From Fimbriimonadaceae bacterium (GTDB lineage Bacteria; Armatimonadota; Fimbriimonadia; Fimbriimonadales; Fimbriimonadaceae), in NCBI GenBank assembly GCA_019638795.1, contig JAHBTB010000002.1, positions 268,087 through 332,086 on the forward strand: DNA of 64,000 bases. The letters run 5' to 3'. Shown here one piece after another: positions 8,349-17,678 of this stretch (position 1 is the stretch's first letter; the number at the start of each line of letters is the position of its first letter). Position numbers and translations under genes: made by a program. The notes below the pieces were generated by a model, which worked only from the letters and a program-made list of their open reading frames with translations, did not search any database and was not told the origin of the DNA.

Positions 8349-11300
8349 TCAAATGATGCCCATCGACCGGACGATGGGATAGTGGCAAGACTTGAACTTC
8401 TTGCCGCTGCCGCAGGGGCAGGCGTCGTTTCGGCCGACCACTTTCCAGTCGACCTTGTCGATGTCAAACCCGGGGGCCGTCGTGCCGTTGGCGACACTCG
8501 GCTCGACAGAGCCGTCGTCTTCCATGCGCATCATCGCCATGGGTTCTTCCGGCGTCGGAGCGGGGTCCTCGAAGCGGATCTGGGCCTGGAACAGCATGTT
8601 CACCGCCTGGTCCCGGATGGCTTTCAGGGTGTGCTGGAAGAGGTCGTAGGTCTCCTTTTTATAGGCGACCAACGGGTCGACCTGACCGTATCCGCGCAGG
8701 CCGATGCCCTCGCGGATGTAGTCGATCATCTGCAGGTGCTCCATCCACCGGTCATTGACGGCGCGGAGCATGACGTGCTGCTCAAGGCGCCCCATGACGT
8801 CTTCGCCATAGGCTTCCACCTTTTGGTCGTATGCCTTCAGGGCCGCTTCAGTGGAGTAGGTGAGCAACTGCTCGCCGGGCTCATATGACTCAAACTCACT
8901 GAGTGTGGCTTGGTCGACCAGCGGGAAGAGGTTGTTGAGCTTTTCGTACACCTCGTCGCTGGCATAGCCGGTACCTTCCTCGTCTTGGAACCAGCCTGTC
9001 TGGACGATCTCGCCGACGACTTCCACGACGCCCTTGCGCAGCTCGTCGCGGCTTGATTCTCCCAAGAGGATCTCGCGCCGCATACCGTAGATGTGCTCGC
9101 GCTGGCTGTTGAGGACGTCGTCGTATTCAAGGACGTGCTTGCGGGCCTCGAAGAAGTGGTTCTCGATCCGCTCCTGAGTCTTCAGGATCATGTTCGAGAT
9201 GAACTTGGCCCGGACCTCTTCTTGCTCAGGCCATGCCTTGAGGACCGGGTTTTCAAGCATCTTCGCGTTAAAGATCTTCCACAGCTGGTCTTCGAGGGAG
9301 ACGAAGAACCGGCTGACCCCCGGGTCGCCTTGGCGGCCGGCCCGGCCACGGAGCTGGTTGTCGATGCGACGGCTCTCGTGCCGCTCGGTGCCGAGGATGT
9401 AGAGCCCGCCCAGGGCGCGGACTTCTTCGGCCCGTTCGCGGCGCTCGGTGTCGTCGAGGGGCAGCGGCGGCGCGGCACGTTCGGTGCCTCCGCGGCGGAA
9501 GCTGAGGAAGGTGTCGGCGTACTCGCTGGCCAAGCCGCCGTCCTCCAACTCCTGGTTGCGGGCCAATTTGACGATGTCGTCCTCGACACGACCGCCGAGG
9601 AGGATGTCGACGCCGCGGCCGGCCATGTTGGTCGCGATCGTGATCGCGCCCTTGCGGCCCGCCTCGCTGATGATCAGGGCCTCTTTTTCGTGGTACTTCG
9701 CGTTAAGGACGTTGTGCGGCACACCGTGGTGGAGGGCCTCCTTCAGGAAGGTGAAGTTCTCCGACCTCTCCTGGTCCGTCCCCGTGGGAAGGTTGTGCTT
9801 GGCCAAAAACCACTCCGCGACCTCGTCGGCGAAGGGGTCGGGCGGCAGGCTTGCGGCCCGCATGGTGTCCTTCAGCTGGGCCACGGGGAGCTCGTCCAGG
9901 CTGGTGGCGAACACCGCCTCGGCGTCCTTCTTGGCCGTCTTCGGGAAGCTCTTTTCGTTGGTGTACTTGTCCAGGAGCATGTCGGCGAGGATCAGCTTCT
10001 GGAGGGCTTCAGGTTGAAGCCGGGCAGAGACCGTCTCGGTCATCTCGATCGAACGGGTGCCGACGAGGGTGGGTTGCTGCTTGGCGTAGAGGCGCAGGAG
10101 TTCGCGGCCGATGCCACGGAACTTGGCGTCCATGGTCTTGTAGACCACGTCCTCTTGGTCGTCGCGCAGCATGGGCCGGTTGGTGGGGATGGTGACGACG
10201 TCGAGGCCGTAGATCTTGCGGAACTCGTCTTCCTCGGTCTTCGCCGTGCCGGTCATGCCCGACAGCTTGTTGTACATGCGGAAGAGGTTTTGGAAGGTGA
10301 TGACCGCGATGGTCTGGCTCTCGCGTTGGACGGTGACGCCTTCCTTGGCCTCCAATGCTTGGTGCAGGCCGTCGCTGAAGCGGCGGCCGAACATCAGGCG
10401 GCCGGTGTTTTCATCGACGATGACGACCTCGCCGTTGCGGACCACGTAGTGGACGTCTTTGTCGAACAGTCCGTACGCTTTGATCGCAGCCCCGGCGTGG
10501 TGGAACATGCGCGGGTCGTTCGCGATGTTGTCGATGCCCAGGGCCTGTTCCAGGTAGTCCATGCCCTCTTCCGTGAAGCTGGCGCTGTGGTTCTTCTTGT
10601 CCGCCGTGAAGTGCTCTTCGATCTTCATGTGGCGGACGATGGCGTCGATCTCCTTGTAGACGCTGACGTCTTCCATCGAGGGGCCGCTGATGATGTGGGG
10701 GGTGCGGGCCTCGTCGACGAGGATCGAGTCGACCTCGTCGATGATCGCGTAGTTCAGCTCCCGCATGGACAACTGCTCCATGTCGAAGGCCATGTTGTCG
10801 CGCAGGTAGTCGAATCCGAACTCGTGGTTCGTGCCGTAGGTGATGTCCTGCAGATACGATTCCCGGCGGCTGCACGGGCGAAGGTGCATATACCGCGGGT
10901 CCTCGTGCTCGTAGCCTGGGTCATAGACGTAGCTACCCCCGAGCTCGTCACTGTCTTCGCCTTGGCCCTGGACGACGCCGACGCTCAGGCCGAGGAAGTG
11001 GTAGATCGGCCCCATCCAGACCGCGTCGCGTCGGGCGAGGTAGTCGTTGACGGTGACGAGGTGGGCGCCTTTGCCGCTCAGGGCGTTGAGGACCATGGGG
11101 GCCACCGCGACGAGCGTCTTGCCTTCACCGGTCCGCATCTCGGCGATGCGGCCGTGGTGGAGCACCACGCCGCCGATCAGCTGGACGTCGAACTGGCGCA
11201 TGCCCAGGGTGCGCCGGCTGGCCTCCCGGACGGCGGCGAACACTTCGGGGAGGACCTTGTCCAGGCTCACGCCGTCGTCAAGGGCTTTGCGAAAGTTCTG

Positions 11301-11435
11301 GGTCGTCTCGCGAATCGTCTCGTCGTCCATCGCCTTGAACTGGTCCTCAAGGGCGTTGATCTGCTCGACGATCGGCATGATCGTCGCGATGTCGCGGTCG
11401 CTGGTGTCGAATAGTTTGCGGAGAAATTGGATCAT
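8349..11435 (-). CDS. secA: Preprotein translocase ATPase SecA
   Basis: Motor of the Sec export pathway, pushing unfolded preproteins through SecYEG. At 1028 residues it is longer than the E. coli protein. The DEAD-type motor motifs are clear: Walker A RTGEGKTL near residue 103, IIDEVDSILVDEARTP near 233, and TNMAGRGVDILLGG in the second motor domain. The preprotein cross-linking domain and long scaffold helix follow. The C-terminal tail has a zinc-binding SEC-C motif (CPCGSGKKFKSCH) that contacts SecB or ribosomes. One insertion near residues 165-190 (SDELGGSYVYDPGYEHEDPR) precedes the conserved DITYGTNHEFGFDYLRDN. Monocistronic. Confidence 0.96.
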   Translation of the reverse strand: MIQFLRKLFDTSDRDIATIMPIVEQINALEDQFKAMDDETIRETTQNFRKALDDGVSLDKVLPEVFAAVREASRRTLGMRQFDVQLIGGVVLHHGRIAEMRTGEGKTLVAVAPMVLNALSGKGAHLVTVNDYLARRDAVWMGPIYHFLGLSVGVVQGQGEDSDELGGSYVYDPGYEHEDPRYMHLRPCSRRESYLQDITYGTNHEFGFDYLRDNMAFDMEQLSMRELNYAIIDEVDSILVDEARTPHIISGPSMEDVSVYKEIDAIVRHMKIEEHFTADKKNHSASFTEEGMDYLEQALGIDNIANDPRMFHHAGAAIKAYGLFDKDVHYVVRNGEVVIVDENTGRLMFGRRFSDGLHQALEAKEGVTVQRESQTIAVITFQNLFRMYNKLSGMTGTAKTEEDEFRKIYGLDVVTIPTNRPMLRDDQEDVVYKTMDAKFRGIGRELLRLYAKQQPTLVGTRSIEMTETVSARLQPEALQKLILADMLLDKYTNEKSFPKTAKKDAEAVFATSLDELPVAQLKDTMRAASLPPDPFADEVAEWFLAKHNLPTGTDQERSENFTFLKEALHHGVPHNVLNAKYHEKEALIISEAGRKGAITIATNMAGRGVDILLGGRVEDDIVKLARNQELEDGGLASEYADTFLSFRRGGTERAAPPLPLDDTERRERAEEVRALGGLYILGTERHESRRIDNQLRGRAGRQGDPGVSRFFVSLEDQLWKIFNAKMLENPVLKAWPEQEEVRAKFISNMILKTQERIENHFFEARKHVLEYDDVLNSQREHIYGMRREILLGESSRDELRKGVVEVVGEIVQTGWFQDEEGTGYASDEVYEKLNNLFPLVDQATLSEFESYEPGEQLLTYSTEAALKAYDQKVEAYGEDVMGRLEQHVMLRAVNDRWMEHLQMIDYIREGIGLRGYGQVDPLVAYKKETYDLFQHTLKAIRDQAVNMLFQAQIRFEDPAPTPEEPMAMMRMEDDGSVEPSVANGTTAPGFDIDKVDWKVVGRNDACPCGSGKKFKSCHYPIVRSMGII

Positions 11436-11523
11436 TGGTTATGTCACGTCGCCTGGAATCGTCCGTGCCGGGCCCGCCGCCCGAAGATCCTGGGCACGGG
11501 CAAGCCGGCAAATGAAGAGGGGG

Positions 11524-11844
11524 TCAGACGAGGGACGGGCCGTCCCGAGACCGGGACGAGGTGATGAAAGCGTCTTCAGGCAGAGCCTGGTCGACCCCAG
11601 ACGTCGGCCGGGTCGCCACCGGGAGCAGGGCCTTGGCGGCCGGGGCCGCCGCCGCTTCCGCCTGCGCGGCGTAGCGGACGATCAGCCGAAACGTCGCGGC
11701 GAGGCCCGGCCCATGGGCGCGGCTTTGGGCCGCCTGGACAATCGCCACGGCGTCCAGAGGCAGACGCGTGTCACGGACCGTCCCCTCGGGGACGGCCGCG
11801 CCGTGCATCAGCAACAGGAACAGGGCGGGAATCCAGTTCAGCAT
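11524..11844 (-). CDS. Small putative exported protein, unknown function
   Basis: A 106-residue frame starting MLNWIPALFLLLMHGAAV, a plausible signal peptide, followed by an Ala-rich region without recognisable domain. It lies between secA and the first DUF5916 gene on the strand opposite the latter. Upstream on its strand is a CATAAT box 17-20 bases before the ATG, with no clear Shine-Dalgarno sequence. I do not recognise the protein. Support is the signal-like N-terminus and the fact that the interval is otherwise unexplained. Confidence 0.45.
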   Translation of the reverse strand: MLNWIPALFLLLMHGAAVPEGTVRDTRLPLDAVAIVQAAQSRAHGPGLAATFRLIVRYAAQAEAAAAPAAKALLPVATRPTSGVDQALPEDAFITSSRSRDGPSLV

Positions 11845-11970
11845 GGGCTGCAGATAGTGGGAATTATGGCCAGCCTGCCACGCCGGCAGAAGGTCCCTGG
11901 CGCGACATAGGCATTTAAGAAACGAAAAAATTGTGGAACGTCTGTGCAAGTCCACCGGTATCCACCGTTG

Positions 11971-13926
11971 ATGTTTTGGGGTGCACGTGTCTTGACCCTG
12001 GCTGCCGTGGCAGGGTTTGCGGTGTCGAGCCGGGGGGCGGGCCCGCGGAGCCTGCCCGGGGTGAAAACGGCGACGCCACCGGTCGTCGATGGCGACTTGG
12101 CCCCGGGAGAATGGGCCCGGGCCGCCCACGGAGAAGGTTTCTTCGACCAGAACTCGGGACAGGCATGTGCCGAACGGGCCGAGTTCTGGATCATGTACGA
12201 CGCCAAGTTCATCTACTTTGCCGGCCGTGCCTACACCGACCCCAAGAAGATCGTCGCCGACGAATACCGGCCGAATGTCTCCCTTGCCGGAAACGACGGC
12301 TTTCTCTTTGCCATCGACGCGGCCGCTTCGGGCCAGGACATCGACCTCTTCCGGGTCAACGCCCAGGGGGCGACCAATCTCCGGTTGAGCGGGGGGCGGG
12401 CCGCCAAGACCGAGTGGCTCGGGGAGTTTGACGCCAAGGGCAAGATCACCGCGGACGGCTGGCAAGTCGAGGCGCGGGTGCCGTGGCGGCTCATCAACCG
12501 GCCGAAGCCGCAGACCGCCGACGTCGTCTTCAACATGATGTGGCTGCGGTCGGCGGACGGCCGGGGATATGAGTGGGAGTACACGAAGGGCGGCTACGAG
12601 AACTTTCCCAAGCTGACCGGGGTCGAGATCCCCTTGGTACCGCCGGACCGCTCGGTGAAGCTCCTGCCCTACGGCTACGCCGGGGTCGATGACGACGGAA
12701 GGGCCATCTTCAACGGAGGACTTGACTTCAAGACCAGCGTGCGCGACTCCCTCACCCTGGTCGGCACGGTCAATCCCGACTTCCGCAACATCGAGAACAA
12801 TATCTTGAACCTCGACCACTCGTATTTCGAGAGGCTGGCCGACGACGCCCGCCCGTTCTTCCAGGAAGGGTCTCGGTTCCGGACGTTCGGGTTTGGGTTC
12901 AACACCTTCACGCCCCAGCGGGTACATGACTTCGATTTCGGCGTCAACCTCTATGGCTCGCCGGGGTCCCGTTCCCAGCTAAGCGTCCTCTCCACCTTCG
13001 ACTTCGGCAACCAAGGGGTCTTCGCCGGAGCGTTCCAGCAAAGGGTCGACGAATACTCGTTGTGGAACGTCGGATACGTCCGTGACGACATGGGGAAGGT
13101 CCGTAACGACGCGGTCAACGCCCTCTACGACTGGCGCGCGGGAAACACGGAGTACTACGTGGGGGGCATGTTCACCCACGACAGCGAGGTGCAGAGCGGC
13201 TCACGGTTCACCGCCGGGGCGTTCAACCAGTCGCCCGGCTCCAACTGGTCACTGGAGTATTCCCAGGTGACCCCTTCTTTCTTCCCCCGGCTCGGGTTCG
13301 CCCCCGAAGCCGACCTCCGTGGCGTCTCGGGGGGTTACGGCGTGAACGCGCAACCAAAGTCGGGGCCGTTCAGTTCGGTGGTCGACAATGTCAACGCCCA
13401 GTACTACACTCACATGGACGGAAGCCCCTACCGCTGGGAAGTCCAGAACCAGTTTGCCGTTGATCTGCGGTCGAATTGGTCGGGTGTGGTCGTCGCCGAC
13501 GTCTCACGGTTTGAGGGCTCCGACGACTACTACGTCCAGTTCCAGGCTGGACACCCCATTGTCAACGTGTACCGCGGCTTTAGTTTCGGCGGGACGGTCG
13601 GCCGCTTTGGCGGGCGTCCCTTCCGGTCGCTCCAATTGGGGGTCAATTACCGGCCCGTCAAGCGGATGCAACTCAACGCCCGGGCCCAGTGGGTGTCGTT
13701 CACCCCTGACCAAAAGCAGTTCGTCCTCACCGCAAACTATGACCTTGGCCACTTTGACGCCCTCGCCGGGCGGGTCGTGCTCCAAGACTCCGACTGGAAC
13801 TGGTACCTCTCGTACCGCCTGAGCGGCAAGAAGGGCAACGAGTTCTTTGTGATCTTGGGCGACCCCAACGCCACGCACTTCAAGAAGTCGCTCGTTCTCA
13901 AAGCGGTGGTTCCGGTGAGTTTCTAG
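11971..13926 (+). CDS. DUF5916-type outer-membrane protein with CBM9-like domain (copy 1)
   Basis: A 651-residue exported protein. The signal peptide is MFWGARVLTLAAVAGFAVSS. A carbohydrate-binding family 9-like domain follows (about 25-215: PVVDGDLAPGEWARA). Then comes the DUF5916 hallmark with NPDFRNIENNIL and FFQEGSRF, and a long stretch of alternating aromatic/polar strands typical of an outer-membrane barrel, ending in Phe. The ATG at 11971 is preferred to an upstream GTG because it leaves a clean signal peptide. A close paralogue follows 84 bases downstream. Binding or uptake of polysaccharide at the cell surface is a reasonable guess but not shown. Confidence 0.78.
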   Translation: MFWGARVLTLAAVAGFAVSSRGAGPRSLPGVKTATPPVVDGDLAPGEWARAAHGEGFFDQNSGQACAERAEFWIMYDAKFIYFAGRAYTDPKKIVADEYRPNVSLAGNDGFLFAIDAAASGQDIDLFRVNAQGATNLRLSGGRAAKTEWLGEFDAKGKITADGWQVEARVPWRLINRPKPQTADVVFNMMWLRSADGRGYEWEYTKGGYENFPKLTGVEIPLVPPDRSVKLLPYGYAGVDDDGRAIFNGGLDFKTSVRDSLTLVGTVNPDFRNIENNILNLDHSYFERLADDARPFFQEGSRFRTFGFGFNTFTPQRVHDFDFGVNLYGSPGSRSQLSVLSTFDFGNQGVFAGAFQQRVDEYSLWNVGYVRDDMGKVRNDAVNALYDWRAGNTEYYVGGMFTHDSEVQSGSRFTAGAFNQSPGSNWSLEYSQVTPSFFPRLGFAPEADLRGVSGGYGVNAQPKSGPFSSVVDNVNAQYYTHMDGSPYRWEVQNQFAVDLRSNWSGVVVADVSRFEGSDDYYVQFQAGHPIVNVYRGFSFGGTVGRFGGRPFRSLQLGVNYRPVKRMQLNARAQWVSFTPDQKQFVLTANYDLGHFDALAGRVVLQDSDWNWYLSYRLSGKKGNEFFVILGDPNATHFKKSLVLKAVVPVSF

Positions 13927-14010
13927 CTCCATACGGGGAGCGTGGTAGTCTCCCGCACCGCTGGTCGGCGGCGCGGAACCCTTGGCGCGCGCTGACACGT
14001 AGTGACCGCC

Positions 14011-15969
14011 ATGGTTCGATTGTCTTTGTCCGCGTGTGGACTCTGCTTCTTGGCCCTGCTTGGCCAGGCCACACCAGGTGACCCGGTCCCCCAGTTGCCG
14101 GGCGTCAAGGTCGCCGTCGCCCCGCGCCTCGACGGTGTCCTCAGCGATGGCGAGTGGCCCGGGGCCGGTCACGGGGAGAACTTCTTCGACATGGACGTCT
14201 ATGTCCCGAGCCGGGACAAGGGCGAGTTTTGGTTGGCCTATGACGAGAAGTTCGTGTACTTTGCCGCCCGGGCCGCCACGGACCCTTCCCGGCTTGTCAA
14301 AGACGAGTACCGCAAGAACGTCGACTTGGACGGTAACGACACGTTCATTCTCGCCATCGACGCCAACCGATCCGGCCAAGACTCCGACCGGTTCGGCATG
14401 AACCCCCAGGGAGCGACCAGCCTTCGGCTGAGCGGCGGCCGGGCGGCCAAGACGGAGTGGCTGGGTGAGTTCGACTGTGTCGGCAAGGTGACCGCGACGG
14501 GCTGGCAGGTCGAGGCCCGAATCCCCTGGGCTCTGGTCAGCCGTCCGGCGCCCGGCAAACACGACCTGACCTTCAACGTCTTGTGGTACCAGTCCGCCCA
14601 GACCAACACCTTCGAGTGGACGGTCACCAAGGGCGACTTCCGCAACTTTCCGACTTGGACGGGGGTTGACGTGCCGTATGTCGCCAAGGACCGGTCCATC
14701 AAGATGTTGCCCTATGTCTATGCGGGCGTCGATGAGAACGGGCGCCACATCACCAACGGCGGGTTGGACCTGAAGAGTGAGGTGGGTGACAGTCTGACCG
14801 TCGTCGGCACGGTCAACCCCGACTTCCGCAACATCGAAAATAACATCCTCTCCCTGGACCACAGTTACTTTGAGCGGCTGGCCGACGACGCCCGTCCCTT
14901 CTTCCAGGAGGGCAGCCGCTACCGCAACTTCGGGTTCGACCAGAGGATCTTTGCTTCGCAGCGGATCACCGACTTCGATATCGGCGTCAACGCCTACGGT
15001 CGCCTGGGCGCCAAGACCCAGATGGCCGTCCTCTCGACCTTCGATTTTGGCAACGAGATGACCTTTGCCGGGTCGATGAGCCACCGCTTCGACAACTCGC
15101 GGACGCTGGAGTTCAGCGTCGCCCACCGGGGCCGCCGGGGCATGGACAACGACGCGTTCAATATGTTCTTTGACCAACGCATGGGGGACTGGGACGCCTA
15201 CTTGGGTGTACAGGGCACCAACGACCAAGTGACCAAGACTGGCTCCCGTGTCAATGCCGGCCTGTTCAGGGAGAGTGGTGGCTTCTCCGGCGGCTTTGAA
15301 CTCGTCCAAGTCACCCCGGACTTCAACCCCACCCTCGGTTTTTCGCCGGAACAGGACCTCCGCGGGTTCAACTTCAACGCGGGGGTCCAGCGACAACCGA
15401 AAGGAGGGGCCGTCCGCCAGTACGAGGTAGGTCTGTCCGGGGCCAACTACTGGCACTTCGACGGCCGCGCCTACCGCCGTGAAGTCAGCCTCCGAAATGA
15501 GATCTTGTTCCGCAGCGACATCGGGGTCGGCTACGAGCTGACATCGTCGCGGTTCGAGGACTCGGACGACCACCTCGTCTCGGTCCAGACCCAATATCCT
15601 TTGTCCAACACGTACCGCAACGCCCGTGCCTCGTTCGCGTGGGGACGGTTTCAGGGTGTCCCGTACCGGCAAGTCGGCCTCCAAGTGAACTACCGGCCTG
15701 TCTCACGCGCCCAGCTTGCTGTGCAGACGCAGTTCGTCGAGTTCGACGGTTTTCAGCGACAAGTCGTCTTTTCGGCCAACTACGACCTCGGCAAGTTTGA
15801 GGCCCTAGGGGGCCGTCTGGTCAACCGGGGCTCCGACTGGAACTGGTACCTGAGCTACCGGATGAGCGGCAAGCGCGGCAACGAGTTCTTCGTGATCCTC
15901 GGCGACCCCAACGCCACCGAGTTCAAGAAGACCCTGGTCCTCAAGGCGGTCTTCCCGGTCAGCTTCTGA
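14011..15969 (+). CDS. DUF5916-type outer-membrane protein with CBM9-like domain (copy 2)
   Basis: Paralogue of the preceding gene (652 residues) with the same order: signal peptide, CBM9-like domain with RLDGVLSDGEWPGAG, the DUF5916 motif NPDFRNIENNIL and a C-terminal barrel ending in PVSF. The closing residues of both copies read GNEFFVILGDPNAT, then FKK, then LVLKAV. That marks a tandem duplication in which the barrel end stayed most constrained. A GTG three codons upstream is an alternative start. TAGTCT about 60 bases before the ATG could be a separate -10 box. Convergent with the AAA ATPase, 10 bases apart. Function unknown. Confidence 0.78.
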   Translation: MVRLSLSACGLCFLALLGQATPGDPVPQLPGVKVAVAPRLDGVLSDGEWPGAGHGENFFDMDVYVPSRDKGEFWLAYDEKFVYFAARAATDPSRLVKDEYRKNVDLDGNDTFILAIDANRSGQDSDRFGMNPQGATSLRLSGGRAAKTEWLGEFDCVGKVTATGWQVEARIPWALVSRPAPGKHDLTFNVLWYQSAQTNTFEWTVTKGDFRNFPTWTGVDVPYVAKDRSIKMLPYVYAGVDENGRHITNGGLDLKSEVGDSLTVVGTVNPDFRNIENNILSLDHSYFERLADDARPFFQEGSRYRNFGFDQRIFASQRITDFDIGVNAYGRLGAKTQMAVLSTFDFGNEMTFAGSMSHRFDNSRTLEFSVAHRGRRGMDNDAFNMFFDQRMGDWDAYLGVQGTNDQVTKTGSRVNAGLFRESGGFSGGFELVQVTPDFNPTLGFSPEQDLRGFNFNAGVQRQPKGGAVRQYEVGLSGANYWHFDGRAYRREVSLRNEILFRSDIGVGYELTSSRFEDSDDHLVSVQTQYPLSNTYRNARASFAWGRFQGVPYRQVGLQVNYRPVSRAQLAVQTQFVEFDGFQRQVVFSANYDLGKFEALGGRLVNRGSDWNWYLSYRMSGKRGNEFFVILGDPNATEFKKTLVLKAVFPVSF

Positions 15970-15979
15970 CGACCGCTGG

Positions 15980-17635
15980 TCAGATGACGCTTTTGCGGGC
16001 GAGGTCTTCGCCTTTGGCTGCCTTGACGGGCCGGACATTGGCCACCGCTTCGGGCTCGAAGTCCAGCAGCTTCAACCAGTCCTCGGCCGCGTCGGACTTC
16101 GGAAAGATTTCGTTCTCCCGGTACTCCGCTTCGACGGCAGCTTTCAGGTCGTCCAGGGTCAACCCGTGCGGTGTGCCCGGGTCGGCGACGGCCCGCCGGA
16201 TCGCCGCGTCCTTGGCTCGGTCTACGATCGACTTCAGCAACGCGCCGCTCACCATGTCGCGCCAGTGCAGAGTCTCCGTCGTCCCGTTGCGTAACTGGAT
16301 CTTGAGGAACTCGGTGTGCTTGTTGGCCCGCCACAGGTGCTCCAGGGCGGCTTCCACGAGGTGCGCCCGGGCGCACTCTTCGCCGCCGTGCTCCTTGACG
16401 AGTCCCGGATCCATGGGCAGCCGCTCGTGAAGATAAATCGAAAGGATCTCACGACTTGACTCCTTGTCCGGGCGGACCACCTTGACCTTGCGGTCGATGC
16501 GTTCCGGCCGCAGGATGGCGGGGTCGATGTAGTCGGGGCGGTTCGAGGTGATGACGAGCACCACGTTCTCGAGTTCGACCAGACCGTCCATCTCGGCGCA
16601 GAACTGGGGCACCACCGTGTTGCTGATGTTCAGCCAACGGCCACTTGACCGGGTGCGGAGGATCGCCTCGGCCTCGTCGATGAAAACGACGACAAGCTGC
16701 CCCTCCTTCGCCTTGGCTCGGGCGGTGGCAAAGATCTCGCGGACCATGCGCTCGGTCTCGCCCAGCCACATGTTCAGCACCTTAGGGCCGCTGATGTGGA
16801 GGAAGCATTCCTTCACGTCTTTGCCTAGGCGTTGGCTATAGTCCTTGGCCAAGTTGTAGGCCGTGGCTTTGCCGATCAGGGTCTTGCCGCAGCCGGGCGG
16901 CCCGTAGAGGAGGATGCCCTTGACCGGCTTCTTGTCAAACCGCTCATAAATCTCCGGATAGAGCAACGGGTGCTCGATCGTCTCGCGAATGATGCGGATC
17001 GCCTCGTGCTGTCCGCCCACCTTTGACCACGGGGTCTCGGGAACCTCTTCGACAAAGTAGTCCCGCGCCGCCCGCTTGACAAAGTGCTCGACCGCCATTC
17101 GGCCCGCCGCGTCGAGGCGGACCTCGTCGCCTGCCTTGATGGGTAGGTAGGCGAGGGCGGCGGCCCGGCCGACGAGCCGTCCGGGAGAACCGGGGGCGTC
17201 GTTTCCCACCCGGAGCCGTCCGTCGGCGAGCACGTCGCCGACGTTGACGAGCGGGCCGGTGTCCCCTTCGGGGACTGTCCCCACCACCACATAGGCTTCG
17301 TTGAGCCTCACCTGGATGCCGGGCTCGAGGGTTTCGGGATCGACGCTGGAGTCGACGAGCGTGATGTAGTCGGTGTCGCCAAGGACGACCTGCACCTCGT
17401 CGTCGTCCATCAGCCGCGTGAGGACGGCGATCCGGTTGGCAGGCTGGGTCAGCTTTTGGTACGCCTCCTCGTACTGGGAGATGAGCTCCCTGTGCTCACG
17501 GGCGTCACCCTCCATCCGTTGCAACTCCTGGCGCAAGGCCGCCAGCAAGTTGGCGGCCTTGGCGTCTCCGGCCGGAAGTTTTTCCTCGAGCCGGGCGATC
17601 AGTTGCGACAAGCGGTCGCCCAGTGGAGAGTTCAT
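15980..17635 (-). CDS. arc: Mpa/ARC-type AAA ATPase (proteasome-activator-like)
   Basis: A 551-residue hexameric unfoldase related to mycobacterial Mpa/ARC. An N-terminal coiled coil spans about residues 1-65. Two OB-type beta regions follow at about 70-200. The AAA module is clear: Walker A GPPGCGKT near 250, VVVFIDEAEAIL as Walker B and TSNRPDYIDPAILRPERIDR. In actinobacteria this enzyme feeds pupylated proteins to the 20S proteasome through a C-terminal HbYX-like tail. Here the protein ends RKSVI without a penultimate tyrosine. No pup, dop, pafA or prcAB gene is adjacent. Whether it docks on a proteasome is therefore open. It has a leaderless-type promoter. Confidence 0.85.
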   Translation of the reverse strand: MNSPLGDRLSQLIARLEEKLPAGDAKAANLLAALRQELQRMEGDAREHRELISQYEEAYQKLTQPANRIAVLTRLMDDDEVQVVLGDTDYITLVDSSVDPETLEPGIQVRLNEAYVVVGTVPEGDTGPLVNVGDVLADGRLRVGNDAPGSPGRLVGRAAALAYLPIKAGDEVRLDAAGRMAVEHFVKRAARDYFVEEVPETPWSKVGGQHEAIRIIRETIEHPLLYPEIYERFDKKPVKGILLYGPPGCGKTLIGKATAYNLAKDYSQRLGKDVKECFLHISGPKVLNMWLGETERMVREIFATARAKAKEGQLVVVFIDEAEAILRTRSSGRWLNISNTVVPQFCAEMDGLVELENVVLVITSNRPDYIDPAILRPERIDRKVKVVRPDKESSREILSIYLHERLPMDPGLVKEHGGEECARAHLVEAALEHLWRANKHTEFLKIQLRNGTTETLHWRDMVSGALLKSIVDRAKDAAIRRAVADPGTPHGLTLDDLKAAVEAEYRENEIFPKSDAAEDWLKLLDFEPEAVANVRPVKAAKGEDLARKSVI

Positions 17636-17643
17636 GTCACTCC

Positions 17644-17649
17644 ATACTA
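17644..17649 (-). promoter_or_regulatory. TANNNT -10 box before the Mpa/ARC-like gene
   Basis: Read on the minus strand, TAGTAT is followed by 8 bases (GGAGTGAC) and the ATG. The GGAG could also act as a weak Shine-Dalgarno sequence. Confidence 0.45.
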
Positions 17650-17678
17650 CGCCAGCGTTTGGCCCGGACCACCAGGGC

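Noticed and set aside
8338..8349. GACCA-AA-TGGTC between ribE and secA as a bidirectional terminator
   Set aside because: Only 5 pairs with a 2-base loop and no T-tract; too weak to call.
9093..11414. A 773-codon open frame antisense to secA, and similar long frames opposite the DUF5916 and motAB genes
   Set aside because: Their low-complexity Val/Asp/Gly/Arg composition mirrors codon bias of the true strand, with no domains or start signals.
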